Shown here piece by piece: positions 6,202 through 14,985 of a stretch of DNA of 21,267 nucleotides. Within the stretch, counting starts at the first letter, position 1, and each line of letters opens with the position of its first letter. The stretch comes from Acidimicrobiaceae bacterium RAAP-2. GTDB taxonomy: Bacteria; Actinomycetota; Acidimicrobiia; Acidimicrobiales; RAAP-2. Below the pieces are notes generated by a model that made no database searches, was not told the DNA's origin, and saw only the letters and a program-made list of their open reading frames with translations. The position numbers were made by a program, and so were the translations under genes. The stretch spans positions 1 through 21,267 of the forward strand of contig LMAD01000031.1 of the NCBI GenBank assembly GCA_001443545.1, in the 5' to 3' direction.

Positions 6202-7868
6202 GCGACGAGCTGGTCTCGCGCGTGACGGCGTGGATCGCCAGCGACCCCGACGAGACCGATCGCCAGACCCTCGAGCGGCTCCTGGCCGACGGCGCGACCG
6301 AGGAGTTGGCGCGCCGCTTCGCGGCGCCGCTGCGATTCGGCACCGCCGGCCTGCGCGGGCCGGTCATGGCCGGTCCGGCGGGGATGAACCGCTACACGGT
6401 GCGCCGGGCCACTCAGGGTGTCGCGGCGTGGCTGCTCACCGGTCCCGTCGACGCGGGCCGCGGCGTGGTCGTCGGGCGCGACGCGCGACGCGGGTCCGAG
6501 TCCTTCAACGACGAGGTCGTCGCGGTGCTGCTCGGCGCGGGTATCGCGGTCTACGAGATGCCCGGGCCGTTGCCGACCCCGCTCGTCGCCTTCGCGGTTC
6601 GCGAACTCGGCGCGGCGGCGGGGATCATGATCACGGCGAGCCACAACCCCCCCCGGGACAACGGCTACAAGCTCTACGACGCCTCGGGCGCGCAGATCAT
6701 CGCGCCCGACGACGAGGTCGTCGAGCGCTTCGCCGCCGCCGCGACGACCCCGAACCTCGGCTCTCGCGACGACCCGCGCTACCACCGCGTGCCCGCCACG
6801 GTCATCGAGGAGTACCACCGCCACGCGCTGGCGCGCTTCGCCCCTTCCGCCTCGAGTGGACTGCGCATCGTCTACACCCCGTTGCACGGCGTGGGGGGTG
6901 CGACGATGACCTCGCTCCTGGCCGAGGCCGGGTACCGGGCGTTCAGCGTGGTATCGGAGCAGTTCGAGCCCGACGGGCGTTTCCCGACGCTGCCCTTCCC
7001 GAACCCCGAGGAGCCCGGTGCGCTGGACCGCGCGATCGCGCGCGCCGAGGAGGTCGGCGCCGACCTGGTGCTCGCCAACGACCCCGACGCCGACCGGCTC
7101 GGCGTGGCGGTGCGCGGGCGTGCGGCGTGGCGCGTGCTGCGCGGCGACCAGATCGGCTGGCTGCTCGCCTCGGCGCTCTTGCCCGAGGCCGGTGCGAACG
7201 ACGTGGTGGCGACCTCCGTCGTCTCGTCGACGATGCTCGAGTCGATGGCCCGCGACGCCGGGGTCGCCTACGTGACGACGCTCACCGGGTTCAAGTGGAT
7301 CGCGCGCGCCGCGGGGAATCGGACCCTCGCCTTCGGCTACGAGGAGGCGCTCGGCTTCGCCGTCGACGCGCGCGTGGCCGACAAGGACGGACTGACCGCG
7401 GCCCTGGCGCTGGCGCGCCTGGCCGACGAACTGGCCGAGCGCGGCGAGACGTTGCTCGACCGACTCGACTCGATCGAGCAACGCTACGGCGTGCACGCGG
7501 TGGACCAGCTCTCGATCCGTGACGACGGGCCGGGCGGTCGAGCCCGCATCGTCGCCGCGGTCGCGCGACTGCGCGAGGACCCGCCGCGCGAGATCGGCGG
7601 GCTCGCGGTGCGCGAGGTCGTGGACCTCGCGACGGGCGGGCGCGGGCTCCCGCCGACCGACGGCGTCGTGCTCGTCGCGCCGCCGGCGCGGGTCGTCGTG
7701 CGGCCTTCGGGCACCGAGGCGAAGTTGAAGGCCTACCTCGAAGTGGTCGTCGAACCCGGTGACGAGCGGCCACTCGACGAGCGTCGTCGCAGCGCGAGCA
7801 CGCTACTGGTGGCGATCCGTGACGATCTCGGGCAGCGACTGGCGCTCGCGCGCGACGCGGAGCGCTGA
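6198..7868 (+). CDS. Phosphosugar mutase, PGM2-like; probable phosphopentomutase
   Basis: This 556-residue alpha-D-phosphohexomutase family protein has all four active-site elements. GTAGLRGPVMAGP is at 48-60, the phosphoserine loop ITASHNP at 145-151 (S148), the Mg site NDPDADR at 294-300, the sugar-binding loop GYEEALGF at 380-387, and the phosphate-binding RPSGTEAK at 502-509. Databases usually call it phosphomannomutase or phosphoglucomutase. Its length and GYEEALG loop are closer to human PGM2, which acts mainly on pentose-1-phosphates. Here it directly follows PNP in the deoC operon and no deoB-type phosphopentomutase is present. The most likely role is therefore conversion of (deoxy)ribose-1-phosphate to the 5-phosphate. 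The GTG start overlaps the PNP stop (GTGA) with no clear SD, indicating coupling. It ends 4 nt before a convergent gene. Confidence 0.88.
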   Translation: MSDELVSRVTAWIASDPDETDRQTLERLLADGATEELARRFAAPLRFGTAGLRGPVMAGPAGMNRYTVRRATQGVAAWLLTGPVDAGRGVVVGRDARRGSESFNDEVVAVLLGAGIAVYEMPGPLPTPLVAFAVRELGAAAGIMITASHNPPRDNGYKLYDASGAQIIAPDDEVVERFAAAATTPNLGSRDDPRYHRVPATVIEEYHRHALARFAPSASSGLRIVYTPLHGVGGATMTSLLAEAGYRAFSVVSEQFEPDGRFPTLPFPNPEEPGALDRAIARAEEVGADLVLANDPDADRLGVAVRGRAAWRVLRGDQIGWLLASALLPEAGANDVVATSVVSSTMLESMARDAGVAYVTTLTGFKWIARAAGNRTLAFGYEEALGFAVDARVADKDGLTAALALARLADELAERGETLLDRLDSIEQRYGVHAVDQLSIRDDGPGGRARIVAAVARLREDPPREIGGLAVREVVDLATGGRGLPPTDGVVLVAPPARVVVRPSGTEAKLKAYLEVVVEPGDERPLDERRRSASTLLVAIRDDLGQRLALARDAER

Positions 7869-7878
7869 CACGTCAGCG
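7863..7878. terminator. Short hairpin spanning two convergent stop codons
   Basis: CGCTGAC-AC-GTCAGCG is a perfect 7-bp inverted repeat. Its arms contain the TGA of the mutase (7866-7868) and the stop of the convergent GGDEF-EAL gene (7873-7875). The symmetry suggests a compact bidirectional terminator, but neither strand has a T-run and part of the symmetry comes from the paired stop codons. Confidence 0.3.
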
Positions 7879-10194
7879 TCGCGCGACGTACTCGATGAGT
7901 TGGGACGAATCCGGGGTCGACGTCACCGTCGCCGGCGAGCGGGGATAGGACAGCGGGAGGTGCTGGCGGACCTCGCGGGCGGGCATCGCGGGCGCGAAGA
8001 GATAGCCCTGGCCGAGTTCACACCCGAGCTCCTTCACGTAGCGCAGTTGTCCCTCAGTCTCAATTCCCTCGGCGAGCACGGTGAAATCGAGTCGTCGGCA
8101 GAGCGAGACCATCGCTTCGAGCAACGCTCGGCGGGCGACGTCGTCTTCGGCCGCGACGATGAACGACCGATCGATCTTGATGATGTGGGGGTGCAAGCGC
8201 GTGAGGTGGGACAGTGAGGAGTAGCCGGTGCCGAAGTCGTCGAGCGCGAGGCGCACGCCGGATCGCTCGAAGTGCGTGAGCACGGTGGCGACCTGCGCGG
8301 TATCGGCGAGGGCGGCGCGTTCGGTGATCTCGAGGACGAGCCGGTTGGGCGCGAGGCCGCTCCGAGCGAGCGCATCGTCGACCATCGCCAACAGGGCGGG
8401 ATCACGGAACTGGTTCGTCGAGAGATTGACCGACACGAAGGGAGGACGTCCCTCAAAGGCTCCCCAGGCGGCGGCCTCCATGGTCGCTTCGCGGACCGCG
8501 AACTCGCCGAGGCTGATGATCAGGTCGGACTGCTCGGCGAGGGCGATGAAGTCGTCCGGCGCGACGGCGCCGTGCAACGGGTGGCGCCAGCGCATCAGGG
8601 ACTCGAAACCGACGACGTGGTCATTCGTCAGGTCGACGAGCGGTTGGTAGGCCATGGTCAACTGGTCCGTCCCCACGGCCGCTCGCAGGTCGCGCAACAA
8701 CTCGAAACGCCGAGAGGCCCGATCGTACATGTCGTTCGTGAAGAGCACGACGCCGCCCTTGTTCCGGCGCTTGGCCTCGTAGAGGGCGGTGTCGGCGTTG
8801 CGCAGCAGCTCGTCGTTGTCCATCGAGTCGACGGCGGTGACAACGACGCCGATGCTCACGCGTTGCTCGAGATTAGTCCCGGCGACGTTGAACGGTTCAC
8901 TGACGACCGAGAGGAGCCGGTGGGCGATCTCCTGGTAGGAACCCGTGAGCCCCTGGGCGAGATAGAGGAACTCGTCGCCGCCGAATCGGCAGAGTGTGTC
9001 ACTGGCGCGGGTCACTCGTTCCATGCGACGAGCGAACTCGACGAGCAGTTCGTCGCCGACGCCGTGGCCGAACGTGTCGTTCACGTATTTGAAGTCGTCG
9101 AGGTCGAGGAGGAAGACCGCGTTGGAACCCCCGTCGCGTGCGACGTACGCGCGAGCTCGCGAGAGTCGGTCCTCGAAGAGCGTCCGGTTGGCGAGACTCG
9201 TGAGCGGATCGTAGAGCGCTTGATGCTCGAGTTCGGCGATCAACGCTCGTTCCTCGGTGACGTCACGGACCGAGACTACGAACGTATCGGGCGCACCGTT
9301 ATCGTCGGTGATGCAGGCGATGGACACCTCGCCGAAGAGCACCCGTCCGTCGTCGTGGAGGTAGCGAGTCGAGTAGCGAACGCGAGCAACGTCGCCCGTC
9401 GACAGGCGACGATACTGCTCCAGGGCGAGCGAGACGTCGTCGGGGTGCGTGAATTCGAGTGGCGTGCGGCCGATCAGGTCGTCGTCGACGCCGCCGACCA
9501 TCTCACAAAAAGAACGATTAACGCTTTTGAGACGGCCGTATCGGTCCGTCAAGAACATGCCCGACGTATTGCTCTCGAAGGCGTCGTGGAAGAGTTCGTC
9601 ACTACGTGCGAGTCGCTTCTTCGATTCGCTCTCGACGACCAAGGCGCGCAGTTCGCTCTCGATCTTGGTTCGCTCGGCCTGGCGTAGCAGCTTGCGGTGT
9701 CGCCGCTCCACCTCGTACTGGTGGCCGACCTGGATTGCGACGATGAGTGTCGTGATGAGGACGGCCCACTCCTCCCAGACTTCGACGGCGCGGTGGTGCA
9801 TGACGAGCTCCATGGGCACGGTCAGGGCGATGCCCGTCAGCGCCGCGCCCAGCGACCCCGCGAGACCGAAGACGGCGCCGCCGTAGACGATCGGGATGAA
9901 GAGCAGGAGGTCGGTCGTGGAGTCGGGCACCGACACGACCTGGTGGACCGGCCCGACGGTGGTTACGATGTGCACCGCGAAGACGGCGACGATCATCGCC
10001 TGAACGGCCCAGAATCGCCCCGCGGCGAGCGGCGGATGGGCGAGGTTGATGACGAGGTCGTGGACGGGTCCGCGCTCGCTCGCGTCGCGAGGTTCTGACG
10101 GGGTGCTCGCCCCAGCGGTTGGACCCACGGCCGCGACCTCTTCTACTACCCCCCGTTGAATAGTGGACTTTAGGGTGCTCCCGTCATGGGCCAC
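7873..10194 (-). CDS. Membrane PAS-GGDEF-EAL protein (cyclic di-GMP synthase/phosphodiesterase)
   Basis: This 773-residue signalling protein would make and/or degrade cyclic di-GMP. Its N-terminal region has hydrophobic segments at about 62-82, 94-128 and 143-157. A charged helix (160-200) is probably a coiled coil, followed by a PAS domain (about 200-316). The GGDEF domain (about 325-485) has intact GGDEF at 405-409 and the inhibitory site RASD at 396-399, five residues upstream as expected. The EAL domain (about 500-745) reads ESLMR at 531-535, matching ExLxR, with NLS, LEITE, DDFGTGYSSL, KIDRSF, AEGIET and GQGYLF all present. Both activities look possible. The GTG at 10194 gives the start; the upstream TAGACC is only a weak -10. 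GC is lower than in flanking genes (sampled lines about 53-62 % against about 75 %), suggesting a separate history. A link to nucleoside use is unproven. Confidence 0.93.
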   Translation of the reverse strand: MAHDGSTLKSTIQRGVVEEVAAVGPTAGASTPSEPRDASERGPVHDLVINLAHPPLAAGRFWAVQAMIVAVFAVHIVTTVGPVHQVVSVPDSTTDLLLFIPIVYGGAVFGLAGSLGAALTGIALTVPMELVMHHRAVEVWEEWAVLITTLIVAIQVGHQYEVERRHRKLLRQAERTKIESELRALVVESESKKRLARSDELFHDAFESNTSGMFLTDRYGRLKSVNRSFCEMVGGVDDDLIGRTPLEFTHPDDVSLALEQYRRLSTGDVARVRYSTRYLHDDGRVLFGEVSIACITDDNGAPDTFVVSVRDVTEERALIAELEHQALYDPLTSLANRTLFEDRLSRARAYVARDGGSNAVFLLDLDDFKYVNDTFGHGVGDELLVEFARRMERVTRASDTLCRFGGDEFLYLAQGLTGSYQEIAHRLLSVVSEPFNVAGTNLEQRVSIGVVVTAVDSMDNDELLRNADTALYEAKRRNKGGVVLFTNDMYDRASRRFELLRDLRAAVGTDQLTMAYQPLVDLTNDHVVGFESLMRWRHPLHGAVAPDDFIALAEQSDLIISLGEFAVREATMEAAAWGAFEGRPPFVSVNLSTNQFRDPALLAMVDDALARSGLAPNRLVLEITERAALADTAQVATVLTHFERSGVRLALDDFGTGYSSLSHLTRLHPHIIKIDRSFIVAAEDDVARRALLEAMVSLCRRLDFTVLAEGIETEGQLRYVKELGCELGQGYLFAPAMPAREVRQHLPLSYPRSPATVTSTPDSSQLIEYVARR

Positions 10195-10251
10195 GGGATC
10201 GGTCTAGGGAACTAAGGCCCATATTGTGCCCCGGGGCCCGTCGGGTCCGTA

Positions 10252-10285
10252 GTTCTACGCGGCCCGACCCGTTGGTTCTACGCGG
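10252..10285. repeat. Two direct copies of GTTCTACGCGG, 23 nt apart
   Basis: GTTCTACGCGG occurs at 10252-10262 and again at 10275-10285. The repeat period of 23 nt is close to two helical turns. Both copies have CCGT just to the left. The first copy sits inside an imperfect inverted repeat, GTCGGG (10240-10245) with CCCGAC (10263-10268). They lie about 60-90 nt upstream of the GGDEF-EAL start, a reasonable place for an operator, although chance cannot be ruled out. Confidence 0.4.
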
Positions 10286-10299
10286 GTCGAGCTCGTGGA

Positions 10300-10318
10300 A
10301 GGACGCGGCCGCCGTCCT
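10300..10318 (-). terminator. Possible terminator after add
   Basis: AGGACG and CGTCCT form a 6-bp stem around a 7-nt CGGCCGC loop, starting 32 nt past the add stop codon. Only a short TTCC follows on the minus strand, so termination would be of the U-poor type. Confidence 0.3.
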
Positions 10319-10350
10319 CGCGGACCGAGAGGATTGCGGCCAGCAGCGTT

Positions 10351-11445
10351 TCAGTGGCCGGCGCGCAGCGCGGCGTAGCCGGGCTTGATCACCGTGTTGA
10401 TGAGCGAGAGCCGTTGGTCGAACGGGTAGAAGGTGCTCTTCGCGGCGTTGAGTGTCAACCACTCCATGTCGTCGAGGGTCCAGCCGAAGGCGTCGGCGCA
10501 GGCGGCGAACTCACTCGAGAGGGTGATGCCGCTCATCAAGCGGTTGTCGGTGTTGAGCGTCACGCGGAACCGGAGCCGGCGTAACAGCTCGATGGGGTGG
10601 GTCGCGATCGAGCTCGCGGCGCCGGTGTGGACGTTGGACGTGGGACAGACCTCCAGGGGGATTCGCCGGTCGCGCACGTAGTTGGCCAGACGGCCCAGGC
10701 GGTACTCCCCGTCGACGTTGGTGAGGTCGTCCACGATGCGCACGCCGTGACCGAGTCGCTCGGCGTCGCAGAACTGCACGGCCTCCCAGATCGACGCCAG
10801 GCCGAAGGCCTCGCCGGCGTGGATGGTCATGTGGAAGTTCTCGCGCTGGACGAGGTGGAAGGCGCTCAGGTGCTGGGTCGGGGGGAAGCCGTCTTCGGGC
10901 CCGGCGATGTCGAAGCCGCACACGCCCTGGTCGCGGTGGGCGACGGCGAGCTCGGCGATGACCTCGCTCAAGGTGGCCTGGCGCATGGCCGAGAGGATCG
11001 CGCGCACGACGATGGTGCGGCCCTCGCGCCGCGCGTCGGCCGTGCCGCGGGCGAAGCCGGCGAGCACCGACGTGACGACCCGATCGAGGGTGAGCCCGCC
11101 GTGGGTGTGCAGCTCGGGGGCGAAGCGCACCTCGGCGTAGACGACGCCGTCGCGCGCGAGGTCGAGTGCGCACTCGGCCGCGACGCGCTCGAGGTGCTCG
11201 CGGGTCTGCATGACCGCGGTGGTGTGGGCGAAGCCCTCGAGGTAGCGCACGAGGTCGCTGCCCGGGGCGTCGGCGATGAACCACTGGGCGAGCGTGTCGG
11301 CGTCGGTGGTCGGCAGCCCGGTGTAGCCGGTCTCGCGGGCGATGTCGAGCACGGTCTGGGCCCGCAGACCGCCGTCGAGGTGGTCGTGGAGCAGGACCTT
11401 GGGCGCGCGGGTGATGAGGTCGGGCGTCAGCGTCGGGCCAGGCAT
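10351..11445 (-). CDS. add: Adenosine deaminase
   Basis: Add hydrolyses adenosine and deoxyadenosine to inosine and deoxyinosine, feeding PNP. The 364-residue TIM-barrel metalloenzyme has the zinc ligands H20 and H22 in LLHDHLDGGL (18-27), H209 and catalytic E212 in IHAGEAFG (208-215), H233 in ERLGHGVRI (229-237) and D300 in LNTDNRLMSG (297-306). The NTDN variant of NTDD and the HDHLDGGLR opening are, from memory, usual in actinobacterial enzymes. The ATG has no SD, but TAGCCT lies exactly 6 nt upstream, so a leaderless mRNA from its own promoter is likely even though deoA is only 28 nt upstream on the same strand. Confidence 0.95.
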   Translation of the reverse strand: MPGPTLTPDLITRAPKVLLHDHLDGGLRAQTVLDIARETGYTGLPTTDADTLAQWFIADAPGSDLVRYLEGFAHTTAVMQTREHLERVAAECALDLARDGVVYAEVRFAPELHTHGGLTLDRVVTSVLAGFARGTADARREGRTIVVRAILSAMRQATLSEVIAELAVAHRDQGVCGFDIAGPEDGFPPTQHLSAFHLVQRENFHMTIHAGEAFGLASIWEAVQFCDAERLGHGVRIVDDLTNVDGEYRLGRLANYVRDRRIPLEVCPTSNVHTGAASSIATHPIELLRRLRFRVTLNTDNRLMSGITLSSEFAACADAFGWTLDDMEWLTLNAAKSTFYPFDQRLSLINTVIKPGYAALRAGH

Positions 11446-11451
11446 GGAGTC

Positions 11452-11457
11452 AGGCTA
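11452..11457 (-). promoter_or_regulatory. -10 box for leaderless add mRNA
   Basis: TAGCCT on the minus strand is followed by 6 nt and the ATG of add. A TTGACG at 11477-11472 is a tempting -35 but sits only 14 nt away, shorter than usual, and overlaps the deoA stop. The box lies in the 28-nt gap between deoA and add. Confidence 0.5.
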
Positions 11458-11473
11458 CTCGTGGCCAGTCGCG

Positions 11474-12741
<1,268 letters not shown>

Positions 12742-12745
<4 letters not shown>

Positions 12746-13155
12746 GAGCGCGCGGCGAGGTCGTCGGGACCGAAGGCGTCGGGCAGCAGGGTCGCGAGCG
12801 CGCGCGCCGGGCGGGCCGGGCCGTCGTCCACGAGCAGCCCGGGGCCGCCGTGTTCGAAGAGCAGCTGACGACAGCGCCCACAGGGCGCGAGGGGCTCTCC
12901 GTCACCGGCCACGACCGCGACCGCGACGAGTCGACCACCGCCGACGCGCGCGAGGTCGCTCACCAGCGAGCACTCGGCGCACAGGGTGAGCCCGTAGCTG
13001 GCGTTCTCGACGTTGGCGCCTTCGACGACGGTGCCGTCCTCGGTCAGCCCGGCCGCCCCGACGGTGACGTTCGAGTAGGGGGCGTAGGCGTGGCGCGTCG
13101 CGGCCACGGCGCGGGCGCGTAGCGTCCCCCAGGGGATTTCGAGAGGGTCATTCAC
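12742..13155 (-). CDS. cdd: Cytidine deaminase
   Basis: Cdd deaminates cytidine and deoxycytidine to uridine and deoxyuridine. The 137-residue protein is the short homotetrameric type. AYAPYSNVTVGAAG (23-36) and GANVENASYGLTLCAE (46-61) hold the substrate-binding asparagine and glutamate, zinc ligand C59 and proton-shuttle E61. PCGRCRQ (91-97) adds zinc ligands C92 and C95. The frame is open further upstream over the psuG gene, but the GTG at 13155 marks the conserved N-terminus (VNDPLEIPWGTLRARA) and lies 6 nt after TACTGT, a leaderless arrangement. It is followed by deoA with a 4-nt overlap and is divergent from psuG. Confidence 0.94.
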
Positions 13156-13180
13156 GCCATCACAGTACACTTCGCACTGC
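13156..13180. promoter_or_regulatory. Compact divergent cdd/psuG promoter with overlapping -10 boxes
   Basis: Only 25 nt separate the two GTG start codons. TACTGT on the minus strand (13167-13162) stands 6 nt before the cdd GTG. TACACT on the plus strand (13166-13171) stands 9 nt before the psuG GTG. The boxes share positions 13166-13167. Start sites would fall near 13155 and 13178, so both mRNAs would be leaderless or nearly so. Any -35 elements must lie inside the opposite coding region; none was convincing. Confidence 0.5.
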
Positions 13181-14113
13181 GTGAACTCAGCCTTCGACCA
13201 CCCATCGCTCGTCGTTCGCGACGAGGTCCGCGACGCCCTCGAGGGGGCTCGGCCCGTCGTCTCGTTGGAGACGACCATCGTCGTGCACGGCCTCCCGCAC
13301 CCCCAGAACCTCGAGGTCGCCGCACAGTGCGAAGCGGCGGTGCGCGCCGCCGGCGCCGTGCCCGCGACGATCGGCGTGCTCGACGGCCGCGTGGTCGTGG
13401 GGCTCACGATCGACGAGCTCGACGCGCTCGCCGAGCCGACGCGCGACAGCACCAAACTCTCCGCTCGCGACCTGGGCCTCGCCGTCGGACTGGTGCGCGA
13501 CGGGGCCACCACCGTGGCGGGGACGATCGCGGTCGCCCACCGGGTCGGCATCGACGTCATGGCGACGGGCGGACTCGGTGGGGTCCACCGCGACGCCGCG
13601 TACACCTTCGACGAGTCCAACGACCTCACCACGCTCTCGCGCACCCCGGTGCTGGTGGTCGCCTCGGGCGTGAAATCGATCCTCGACGTCGGGGCCACGC
13701 TCGAACGGCTCGACACCCTGGGCGTGCCGGTCGTCGGCTATCGCACCGTTCGGTTCCCCGGCTTCTACCGCGCCGACTCGGGCTTCAGACTCGACTGGTC
13801 GGTCGGCTCCGCGGCCGAGGCGGCGGCGGCCTTCGCCGCGCACCGGCACTTCAGCCCGACCGGGTGGTTGCTCGCCAATCCCGTCGGCGCCGAGGACGAA
13901 CTCGACGGCGACCTACATGACGCGGCGCTCGCGAATGCCCTCGCCCACGCGGCGGCCACCGGCGCCACGGGCAAGGCCGTCACCCCGGTCCTGCTCGCCG
14001 AGTTCGCCCGCTTCAGCGCGGGCGCGAGCGTGACGACCAACCGCGCCCTCGTCGTCGCGAACGCCGCACTCGCGGGCGAGGTTTCGGTCGCGCTAGCCGC
14101 CCTGCGCCGGTGA
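13181..14113 (+). CDS. psuG: Pseudouridine-5'-phosphate glycosidase
   Basis: PsuG breaks the C-C bond of pseudouridine-5'-phosphate to give uracil and ribose-5-phosphate. The 310-residue protein matches the family from end to end. Conserved elements are SLETTIVVHGLP (28-39) with E30, TKLSARDLG (91-99) with K92, MATGGLGGVHR (127-137), SNDLTTLSRTPV (146-157) with D148, and ASGVKSILDV (161-170) with the Schiff-base lysine K165. These correspond to E31, K93, D149 and K166 of the E. coli enzyme. LLANPVGAEDEL lies further on. The GTG has no SD and sits just after a TACACT box. The stop overlaps the kinase start (GTGA). It is divergent from cdd-deoA. Confidence 0.95.
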   Translation: MNSAFDHPSLVVRDEVRDALEGARPVVSLETTIVVHGLPHPQNLEVAAQCEAAVRAAGAVPATIGVLDGRVVVGLTIDELDALAEPTRDSTKLSARDLGLAVGLVRDGATTVAGTIAVAHRVGIDVMATGGLGGVHRDAAYTFDESNDLTTLSRTPVLVVASGVKSILDVGATLERLDTLGVPVVGYRTVRFPGFYRADSGFRLDWSVGSAAEAAAAFAAHRHFSPTGWLLANPVGAEDELDGDLHDAALANALAHAAATGATGKAVTPVLLAEFARFSAGASVTTNRALVVANAALAGEVSVALAALRR

Positions 14114-14985
14114 CCCCGCGCGTCACGCTGATCGGCGACGTCATGTTGGACGTCGTCACGCGCGCCCTCGGGCCGCTCGAAACGACCAGTGACACCCCGG
14201 CGGCGACGGTCGTCGGGCGCGGGGGCTCGGCGGCCAACGCGGCGATCCGGCTCGCGCGAGCGGGCTGCGCGGTCACCTACGTCGGGGCGGTCGGGTCCGA
14301 CCCCGCGGCCGACGTGCTGGCCGCGCTCTTCGCGCGCGCGGGGGTGCGCACGCGCTGGCAGGTCGTCGAGGAACCGACGGGGGTCGTGGTCGGAATCGTC
14401 GACGGGTCCGGTCAGCGGATGATGCTCACCAGTCGCGGCGCGAACCAACGGCTCGCGCCGTCCCACGTCGACCTCGCGCTCGCCGAGCCGTTCGACCACC
14501 TGCACGTCTCGGGCTACACCGTGCTCGACGACGAGACGCGCGACGTCGCGTGCTCGGCGCTGCGTCTCGCGCGTTCGCGCGGGGTCTCGTCGTCGGTGGA
14601 CGCCTGCTCGGTGGGACCGCTGCGCCACGTCGGCGCGGACCGCTTCCTCGAGGCGGTGGCCCCGGCCACGACGCTCTTCGCCAACGAGGAGGAGGCCGTG
14701 CTACTGGGCGGCGGCTCGCTCGAGGTCGCGCTGGCCCGACTGGCCGCGCGCTTCGACGAGGTCGTGGTGACGCTGGGTCCGCGCGGCGCGGTCGTGCGAC
14801 GGGGGGCCATCGAGATCCGCGCCGCGGCGAGGGCGCGGGAAGTTCTGGACACGACCGGCGCCGGCGACGCCGCCACCGGCGCCTACCTCGGTGCCCGGCT
14901 GGGCGGGGCGAACCCGAGCGACGCGCTCGGGGTCGCGATGGCCGCCGCGGGCGAGGTCGTGGCCGGCCTCGGGGCCGAGGGCTAG
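14110..14985 (+). CDS. psuK: PfkB-family sugar kinase, probable pseudouridine kinase
   Basis: This 291-residue ribokinase-fold (PfkB) protein has the N-terminal substrate motif GRGGSAANAAIRLARAG (36-52) and the C-terminal DTTGAGDAATGAYLG (247-261), with the anion hole and catalytic base D253. Its start overlaps the psuG stop by 4 nt. That coupling is the main reason to call it the kinase that makes pseudouridine-5'-phosphate for PsuG; the sequence alone could also fit a ribokinase or another nucleoside kinase. ATP is the expected donor. It ends in a TAG that shares three bases with the stop of the convergent permease gene (CTAG, 14982-14985), leaving no room for an intergenic terminator. Confidence 0.85.
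   Translation: MTPRVTLIGDVMLDVVTRALGPLETTSDTPAATVVGRGGSAANAAIRLARAGCAVTYVGAVGSDPAADVLAALFARAGVRTRWQVVEEPTGVVVGIVDGSGQRMMLTSRGANQRLAPSHVDLALAEPFDHLHVSGYTVLDDETRDVACSALRLARSRGVSSSVDACSVGPLRHVGADRFLEAVAPATTLFANEEEAVLLGGGSLEVALARLAARFDEVVVTLGPRGAVVRRGAIEIRAAARAREVLDTTGAGDAATGAYLGARLGGANPSDALGVAMAAAGEVVAGLGAEG

Larger units (their letters stand above)
10195..10350. other. 156-nt intergenic region between add and the GGDEF-EAL gene
   Basis: No gene was seen here. It contains a GC hairpin near the add stop (10300-10318), an 11-nt direct repeat (10252-10262 and 10275-10285), an imperfect inverted repeat at 10240-10268, and an AT-richer stretch at 10205-10226 that should hold the promoter of the GGDEF-EAL gene. 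No convincing -10/-35 pair was recognised. Confidence 0.6.

Noticed and set aside
5955..7496. 513-residue minus-strand open frame over PNP and the mutase
   Set aside because: It is rich in Arg, Gly, Val and His without domain features and spans two well-supported plus-strand genes.
10351..10500. Possible CRISPR, tRNA or insertion-sequence remnants
   Set aside because: No regularly spaced repeats, cloverleaf or transposase-like reading frame was seen here or elsewhere in the window.
13156..13716. Upstream extension of cytidine deaminase
   Set aside because: It is Ser/Arg-rich and antisense to psuG. The conserved cdd sequence starts at GTG 13155 after a -10-like box.
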